Of a DNA stretch of 64,000 bases, positions 11,555-20,500 are shown one piece after another. A model generated the notes under the pieces. The model did no database searches and was not told where the DNA came from. It was given only the letters and a program-made list of their open reading frames with translations. The stretch's first letter is position 1. Each line of letters starts with the position of its first letter. This DNA comes from Marthasterias glacialis (lineage: Eukaryota; Echinodermata; Asteroidea; Forcipulatida; Asteriidae): the NCBI GenBank assembly GCA_911728455.2, contig OU452233.1:10521505-10585504 (forward strand), written 5' to 3'. Position numbers and translations under genes: made by a program.

Positions 11555-14500
11555 TTGTTAATCCTGGGTGCCGAGCAATTACAAACATTCATTAAAATAA
11601 AAAACAGAAAGTTACCAAAACTATTTTTTTTAAAGTGAGGCAAGGTAGATAAAATCGAAAAGGGCCTATACCAACGTGCAATATGATATCATGTGATCAC
11701 ACTACACAGTCAAACCTCCTACTGTCTGACCATTCAGTATCATCCACCTGGTTTTTAATGGTAAACTATACCAGCATGCAATCCGATATCATGTGATCTA
11801 CACAGTACACAGCCAACCCTCCTACTGTCTGACCATTCAGTATCATCCACATGGCATTGAATGGTAGATAAACTATACCAACATGTAATCTGACAACACG
11901 TGATCTACACAGTACACAGTCAACCCTCCTACTGTCTGACCATTCAGTATCATCCACTGTGGTTATCAATAACAGATGCACTATATGCCAGTCTGCAATT
12001 TGATGATGTCATGTGGTGAATGCATCTCCGCAGTCCACACATGTACACAATAAGTTCTGTGCACAGTTGTACCACCAAACATAATTGATTTTGAGTGGTT
12101 GGTCAACTTACCAATGTTACCAGAGTACGAGGGTTAAGAATCAAAATGAGATCTGTATCTAAACCATTGTCTAGCCTGTCGCTAAGTGTTCTGAAATTCC
12201 ACTTAAAACACACCCACTTTACACAATTTGGCTACTAAGATTTTCAGAAGTGCATAGGAAATGCATCTACCCAGTTTTGTCCTTTAAGCCCAGTTCATAC
12301 TTCACTCAAATGCAAATACGAAGCGAATTTGACGTCACTCTCCTACATTCGCAGCGAATTTTGCAACAAGCTCAACACATTTTAACTTGAGCGAATTGTT
12401 TGACGCAGTTTGTAACGTCAAATTTGTTTCGCCTTCGCGTTCAGTATAAACGGGGCTTTAGTGTGACATGTTGTTACCACCTTTTGCCTGAACTTTTTAA
12501 AAAGTATTTACCCTTTCTTTTTCTATGCCTGCCATCATGACCTTTTGACTGGGTAGCTTGACCCGACCTCCGCAGAGTTCAGCAAACCACCGTGCTTGTG
12601 TCTCAGACATGCTGAGGATCCCACCTGATGCTGGTTGAACAAAGCCAATGAAGGCCAAGGAGGGCCCGATGGCGGGACTGAAGACATTCCTGAAAAGCTT
12701 TCAAGCAAAAGAAAATACTAAACGAAATTAACAAAGCTCAAACTTTTTGCTTCAAATGACAGATTAGATGTAATAACTATTCAACCGACAACAGTGGAAA
12801 ATAAACCTTACGACGGGAAACACAATAAATAAACTTAAGCCCTTTTCACACGACAAAAAAAATAACCAAGGTCCCTTGCTACACATTTTACGAGCGCTGA
12901 TTGTTTATTGCTGTCATCGTGCTTGACCGATTTCGCAAGCTTTCACACGACTGAAGTATAAAAAACTAACGACCATTGTGCACACATCACTGGTAACTCA
13001 CGTGCGAACGGCATATCGGTGAAATAGATACTAGTACCAGTGAAATCTTAAGTAATTGAACTGCGCGTGCGCGGGTTTCTATGCATGTATAGCTTTTTTG
13101 GCGCGTTGTCATGCAGGCCTATGTGTATGGATGTACGTTTCTATGGCGCACAGAGTCCAGAAATTGCAGCAGAAACATCAGCGTAAGAATACTTGGGTCG
13201 GCCATGTTGACACGATCGTTTGCAATAACAAGGCAGCACACGCACACGGGACGCCGGCGTGCATAGATACAGTCATGATCTTTCGTCGTTATGCGAAAGG
13301 TCAAACAAAAGGTCGCCACGCATGCGTGGTATGTGACATTTCGCACAGGACGTCGTTCAATAAACAGAGTTTCCCTTCACACGATGATTTCGCGCACGTC
13401 CATGGTGAAATCTTCCGCTTGCGGAAGATTTTGTCGTAGGTCCGGACCTGCGACAAAATTTAGCAATGTTTGAGAAGATTTCGCAAGGGACCTTGGACAA
13501 TGTAAAAGTTGTTGTCCTTTCACACGAGGTGCATTTTGTAAATTTTCGCAACCTTGCTAAAATTAAGCAAGGGACCCTTGCTAAATTGCTCTCGTGTGAA
13601 AGGGGCTTTATTTACCATCATGCTAGCAGTTTTTCCAATAGTTGAAACTTTTTTTTCAAAGGGCCCATGAAATGTAATTTCAATGGAACTTTGTGTCGAC
13701 ACACCACTAAATAGATAGTTACCTTAATAATATTTGTTGATTCATCAAGCACTTTAGCTCTCAAGTTATCAGCTAGATAAGGAATGCTGATATGGTAACC
13801 AGTGCATAAGATGATACGATCAACCTCAGCTGATGTGCCGTCTGAGAAATAAACCAACTTCTCCTCAATCTTGGAGATGTTTGGTTTGATCTTGATATGA
13901 CCTCTCTGGATGTGGTGGATGAGAGTTGGGCTAACTGTGGGCTGGGTCTGCAGAGCTCGCATCTTTGGATTCAAATTGTACCTGGAGAATAAAAAGCAAC
14001 TAATTTCAATTTGGGGTTATGGGACAATAGGTGGCAGCATACACCGGGGTGATTTTCTCTTGCAGTTCTGAGCGTGTGCACATTTCAGGGACAATAGACC
14101 CCCTTCAAATGATGCCACAAGCTCAAACAGCACCCTCACCGAGGTCAAAGGAAGACCTCTCATTGGCTGAGAGTTGTGCGCTGCGCGTACGCATGTCGGG
14201 CAGGATTCTAATACTGTTTGACCTCAGTGATTGGGGTCTATAGATTTACCCGGTAAGTCTGCTGCAACTTGGGCTCAATTTCATGGCATTGCTCACCAAA
14301 TAATTTTGTTATACCATGGTATTAGATTGTGAATTTTTATTGGTCGAGAACCAATCACGTGACATAATACAAAATTTCATGTCTTCTCAAAAAAGTGATG
14401 TTGTCGGGGTCCATTACCTACATGTAGATCGTCCTCAGAAAATTCATTTCATCATCCCCATTGATATGTATATTGAAGTTAGCAATACACCCGAGAAAGA

Positions 14501-17500
14501 GGTAGGTCATGTTGCCCGCGTCCATTACCTAGATCGTTCTCAGAACATTATTTCATCGTCCCCATTGATCTGTACAACCACATTAGCGGTACTACCTGAG
14601 AAAGAGGTTACTATGCAACCACTGGTACTATGCACGCTACTGTACTTTAGATATGATGCTCGCGATATATGGACCAGTTGATACATTTTGGTTGATAAAA
14701 AATTTGTAACCGATGCACTTTTGTTGAATTGAATATTGTCGTCTGCAAACTATGTCGGTAAGGGCCTTTTTAACAATCCTGCAATCTAATACAATGGTAT
14801 AACAAAACAATTGTTGTCTGCTGTGATGTGGTCCGGGCTGTTTTGGACACCCTCGGGGGCCGATAGCACCCTCGGCTTCGCCTCGGGTGCCATCTGCCCC
14901 CTCGGGTGTCCAAAACAGCATGGACCACATCACAGCAGACAACAATTGTATAATGTGCTCACAGCGCCCACTAAAGCGCGTAAGCGCAGAATTGAACAGT
15001 AAGCGGTGCCATAATATTTGGGCCCTGGTAAGCTAGGGACACTATTGCATGGTCATTGCCTTGCCATCTCTGCTGGCAGAACCTCTACAAAGGCCGAGAT
15101 TTTTTTAGCAAAGCTTTGATAGGGTCATGTAGACCCTCAGAGGGGTAGTGGGCTTGATAACAAATGGGCAATAGCTTTATTATCCTCAACCACTGTAATA
15201 AGGAAGTAGTGTGCCACAGGGCAATATAAGTATTGCGTAATGCCATAGATACTAGAAACACAAGATAGGACACTCTATGTAGAAACATGAAATGCAAAAT
15301 GGGTGCGCCCGCTGTTGTTTGGTAGGTAAAACCAAAGATCGTTTGCGCGGTAAATAGGGCCAACTAAATGGAAAAACTTTGGCCAAACAATCCCACCAAA
15401 TAAAAAAGGTGATGGCAGATGGCAAATTTGGTGTTCGGTAATAAATTGTGCTAATAATCGTAGCAAAACTGACACATGGGGAAGGGCGCCGTCACGCCGT
15501 TGGTAAGTAAAAAGGCGTTACATCTGCTTCCCTGCAAAACGGCACGAGTGTCTTATCTTGTGTTTCTAGTATCTTTGGTAATGCCGTGCATGGTTAAAAC
15601 TGTGCTTGCTGGGAATGCCCACAAAAACAATGTGATGTCACTGGTGAAAAGAGGCATTTAACCAAAACTTCTAAATTTCATTGCCACCAATTGCACATGT
15701 ATTGTGGTGACACGTGCATTTCTTTCGCGAACATTTCTCGTTCCACCAGTGACGTCACATGTAATACATCAAGAGCTAGGTTTCTGTTTGTTTGCTTTTT
15801 CGGGGAGCATTATTGTCAATGAAATAAGTTGTAAACTACATGCATAAAGGGAGTCACACAAAACATAGTTTTTCAGCTAATTTGTTATTTATTAATAGAC
15901 CGATCCATTAAGCCACACCCACTAAACACATTGACCAATCACAGCACTGGCTAAATCACCACTGTACACGTGTACAATGTGCATCTCTTCAATGCCACAC
16001 TGCATGACATGAGCGCGCGCGTTGTAAGTGCGCGCACACATGTTTACATTTTCCAATAGCTGTTTTATCGTGTCGGACTTTTGTCGGACTTTCGGTGGCA
16101 TACCCAAGGCTGTGATTGGTCAACACGTTAGGGGGCAGGGCTTAATGGATCAGTCTATTACAAACGTTTACATGGCATAATGGACAAGGCAGTTTGCCAC
16201 ACCTTTAAAGGACAAAGTTCAAAATCAATCAAGCAAAATATAATCTTCAGACTTCATAAAAGACTCCACCAACTCATTTCCATCAAACGCACATCTGGTA
16301 AAGTACTGGGGTATCTTGCCTGCACCAGAGGTCACATGGGACTGTTATCATGACTTAACGCACAGCTGTGTCACACCTGATTAAATCAAAATTATAATCA
16401 CCAATTTATCTCTTTCTGCCGTGCTTCATGTATGGATGAAGATTCACTATGGAATAGGGAATGTGAACTAAGTGTACTGTAAAAAGAAATAACCCTGGAA
16501 GAGTTGTGACAGTTTATAGCAGTTAATTACACTTCCTTTTCATGAGTGAGGAATGAAAAGTACTCCATTGGATTTATCCTAATTTGAAACCTTCACACTT
16601 TGAAATTGAAAAATGTGCAAGTATTCGACAAACTGAATTGAGAGATATTTCTTTCATCTGCACTTCTACCTTCCTTCTACAGTACACAGTCAACCCTCCT
16701 ACCTTCATGACTCTCTGATAATTCAAGATCATCCAAGTGGTTTTGAAGAAGGGAATAAAAGAGTTGTGACGAGGTCTTAATCGGCCGTTTAAAACTGTCA
16801 GTGTCACGGCCCACGTGGTGATAAAGGCCCAAGCAGAAGGCAAGGGCCTCTATTGCACGGCCGCAACACTGTAAGGTTTTAAACAGCCGATTAAGACCGA
16901 GTCACCACTCTTTTATTCCCATTCATAAATGCCCTTTTATTGTTGAGAAATAAAATGTACGAAAAAAAATCAAACGACACAACAAACCTTGCTCGCTTTG
17001 CAATGATTTTTGCTGTAACGCTACGCTCAGGAGCCCAGCTTTGCACTATGGGTCTGTTTTGCGCCTCTTCATAGAAGTTTTGTAGTGTTAGAGTATCAAA
17101 GCAGGAAATCAGACTAAAATAACGGGTCTTAAACAGCTCTGGCGATGTCTTTATCAGCCGTTTAATACCAGGTAAATGCGGTCTTGTGACCACCTTTCAA
17201 CCAATAGGAATGCCTTATACTGTCTTGGGTATTTATGAATGATAAACAAACATACACACGTGTCAACAGTTAGTTCTGTACACAGTTGTGCCACCATACA
17301 CAACCCGTCATGCCCGTGCAGTTAAATAGTTCAAACTATTGGTCAACTCACTGGATAATGTTACTAAGAGTAAGAGGGTTAATTTGCAGAAATTTGGACA
17401 TTGGTGAGTAATTGAAAATATCAATTTTTGTTTGTGGAAGCTTTGGATCTGCTTATAAAAATGACCAATAAGGACCTACCGTTCAGGTTTTCCAAATGAC

Positions 17501-20500
17501 AGTGAGATCAACTTCTCAAATATATTTGTAGTGATTTGCCATGGTAACCACAGGAATGACCTGCAAGCGTAGAGGTCGGCCGGTTCTCCAAAGACATAGT
17601 TTGATACGACCCAAGCCCCAGATCGTGTGCTGATGTAGACGTCTTTGGATCTGTGTAAACCAAGAACAATTGAACCTACAGTGAAATTACAGGATTGGTT
17701 ATTGACTATAGATTTATAGATAATTGATTATCAGCGATTACCTTTGTAAATGTATAACATGCTTCAATCCACTCGGCTTGTGCTTGCACCATGACGCACC
17801 TAGTCTCCAGTCTCCAGTCACAGTGCAACGGAGACTGATGTCCTACCAGGGCTACGTGTTAAGTTTTGTTATGCACACACTGGTGCTCTAGAGATTGTTC
17901 TCATAAGAACTTGTTCAACTACTTTTCTACTGCTGCAGAGCAGATTGAGAATTGGGAGACTACCTAGTTCAAATAAGAACTTGTTAGTTGAGTAGAAATT
18001 TGCAGTGGAGAGGCCATATTCATGGTTCTTTTTCTTGGGAAAATATCTTTAAACTTAAATAAGTTTAACAAACCTGTATCAATTATGTTTGAGTTCATCT
18101 TTTGGGGAAAAATGAAGCTTAATTAGTTAATGACAATAACAATAATATGTGGTTCTTACAAAGCACTTTATCACAACCGACAAGCATCTCAAAATACTTG
18201 TTCAACAGATATGAAGAGCTATATTTGAATTTGGGTTTTGAGGCATTGCATGGTGAGATATCAATGTATATTTGGTTTGTGGTAACACCATGTAATTATA
18301 ACTACTTTGCTATATCTAGAGTAGAATGTTCTTGTGAGAACTTGTCCTGTTATTATTCTACTACAGCGGAGTAGATTTCGGAATTCAGGGGGACAACTTA
18401 GTTCTGAAAAGAACTGTCCTGCTTATTAAGTACTACCTGGGGAGGTAGGAAATCGGCCAGGACTGCTACTACTTTCACTTAGTGGATCGAGGAGACTTCT
18501 CAGACAACATCACTGCCGCGGAGTGAGTTTATTAATTGGTCTCAACGTTTCGACTAGCCTGCTCTAGTCATCGTCAGGAGACAGTTTATTTGAAATATGA
18601 GACTCATTTGTAGAGCACCTTCTAAAGGTTTACAACTGAGGTGATGTGGCGCAATCTGCAGCCATCCATGCCAGAAACACCAGGGCGAGCCCCTTCTCTT
18701 AGCAATAAATGTACTGGGTTCTTTTACATGGATTACACAACACATGTATGTGTAGAGGTCCTATTAAGGCCCCCCTAAGTTTTCAACAGCTGCTTGGCAG
18801 CCCCCCTCTTTCAACAGCCTAACTTTAACCAATCAGCAGGCTAGCAACACCACAGTGACTTGGTAATCGGTCTCACCCCACAGCTATCCCTCCATACTGG
18901 ATGATGTGACAGTGAGAGCAACATTATATATTATTAAAAGCTTAAGACCACTCACCGAATCACACTTTCTTTCATCCTTTTTATACAGAACTTTAATGTA
19001 CACCAATGAGTAAACATTTTGTTTACGACGGGTGTAACATATGGGACCTATGGCTTCCCAGTTATCTGTGTGTGTTAGAAACAACTATAGTATTCCGCGC
19101 TTAGAAATACTTTTCCCAGCACATAACTCAAATATTCGCTCACATCCTGGTTACCGATTGTCACCTGCCTCTTTTGAAACTAAACTCTCCATGGCAAACT
19201 CTCGGTGGCGCTCTATATTAGTTATGAATCACCGACATTGTTCCTACCTGCCAGTTGCAACTAAATCAACTGCAACATCCACTGCGCTGTTACCAATTCC
19301 AACCACTAAGACACGTTTCCCAATAATACCATTGGTGATTGCATCTTTGTATGAAACACTATGAATGATGTCACCTATTGATATTAGGGGGAAAAAACAT
19401 AAATCATTTATTTTAACATTCAATGATCTTTTCTCATACTTCGGTAAAAAAGTCTTGTCCATTAACTCTAACTAACTAGGATCATTTGCTCACACACAGC
19501 CCAAGTCCTACAATATCCTTCAGTCTGAGAGGGTAAAAAGACCATAAAGCCCAAACCCTTCAAAATCTCTGTATATTTTATCCACATGGCATATGACCCA
19601 ATTCCTTTTAAATCCTTTCAGCCCATGAAAATCTGTTAATTACCAGTCAATTTTTCTTCATTCACCCCACAATTAATTTTCTTAAATGCATGCATCATTT
19701 TTTAACCTTTGAATGATTCTTGTCCAGGGAATTTTGCCAAGCTAGGAGTTGCATGGTGGCCAGATGCTATGGCAACGAACCTCACAGTGAATGTTTCCTG
19801 TTCTCCCATCATTTCGTCTCCATGTTTATCTTCTTCAACTCTGGCAGCAGTTACTGTCCACTCCTCACCTATCAAAAGTCAAACAAAATACTTCTTTTAA
19901 AGCCGATTTCTTGCATAAATAATAATACGCAGTTCTTATCAAGCGCTTTATCACACTCGATGGATGTCTCAAAGAGCTCAGTATTTTTTCCCGCAAGGTA
20001 TGCGGAGTTACGTTTTTGAAGTATGAGACCTGTTCCTTTACATAGCACCATGTAACGGTTCACAAGGTGCTGTGGCACAATCTGCAGTCGATCAAACCAG
20101 GATCACGGGGGCGAACCCCTTTTCTTTTCGATAAGTGCACTGGTTTTTTTTACGTGCATTACACAACACACAGGACCTACGGCTTTACGTCCCATCCGAA
20201 GGACACAGCAATAATGGTTTTAAGTGTCTTGCTTAAGGACACAAGTGTCACGACCGGGACTCGAACCCACACTAATCAGGAACACCAGAGCTGGAGTCCG
20301 GTGTTCTTATCCGCTTGACGTCCATAGAGTTGATCAAACAGTCACCATTTTCATGTTTTTCCATGTTTGGAGAAAATTGCATTTGAAGCTGAACTATTTT
20401 TCAAACTGCTGTTTCAGAGACTGCTTGCTATTTGTCCTTTACAATTTGACTACCATAATAAAGCCGACTTCTTCATGCTAAAGAACTGCCAATATGCTTT

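Larger units (their letters stand above)
14273..15026. mobile_element. GGGCCC-type foldback element carrying nested insertions
   Basis: The left end GGGCTCAATTTCATGGCATT pairs with the right end GCCATAATATTTGGGCCC. The interior near the right end (AAGCGCAGAATTGAACAGTAAGC) matches the 123-364 family. Almost all of the middle is a second TIR element (14308-14803) and a hairpin (14808-14948). Confidence 0.65.
16680..17383. mobile_element. TTAA-type tandem-unit element, copy 2, split by later insertions
   Basis: The left piece (about 16680-16748) carries AGTCAACCCTCCTAC and CATCCAAGTGGTTTTGAA. The right piece (about 17245-17383) carries the family's tail with CAGTTGTGCCACCATACACA and the terminal AGAGGGTTAAT. 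The gap is filled by 16751-16920 and 16920-17241. Confidence 0.68.

Noticed and set aside
13056-13439. A 127-codon gene inside FMO intron 6
   Set aside because: It lies wholly within a TIR element, has no recognisable domain and reads through its inverted repeats.
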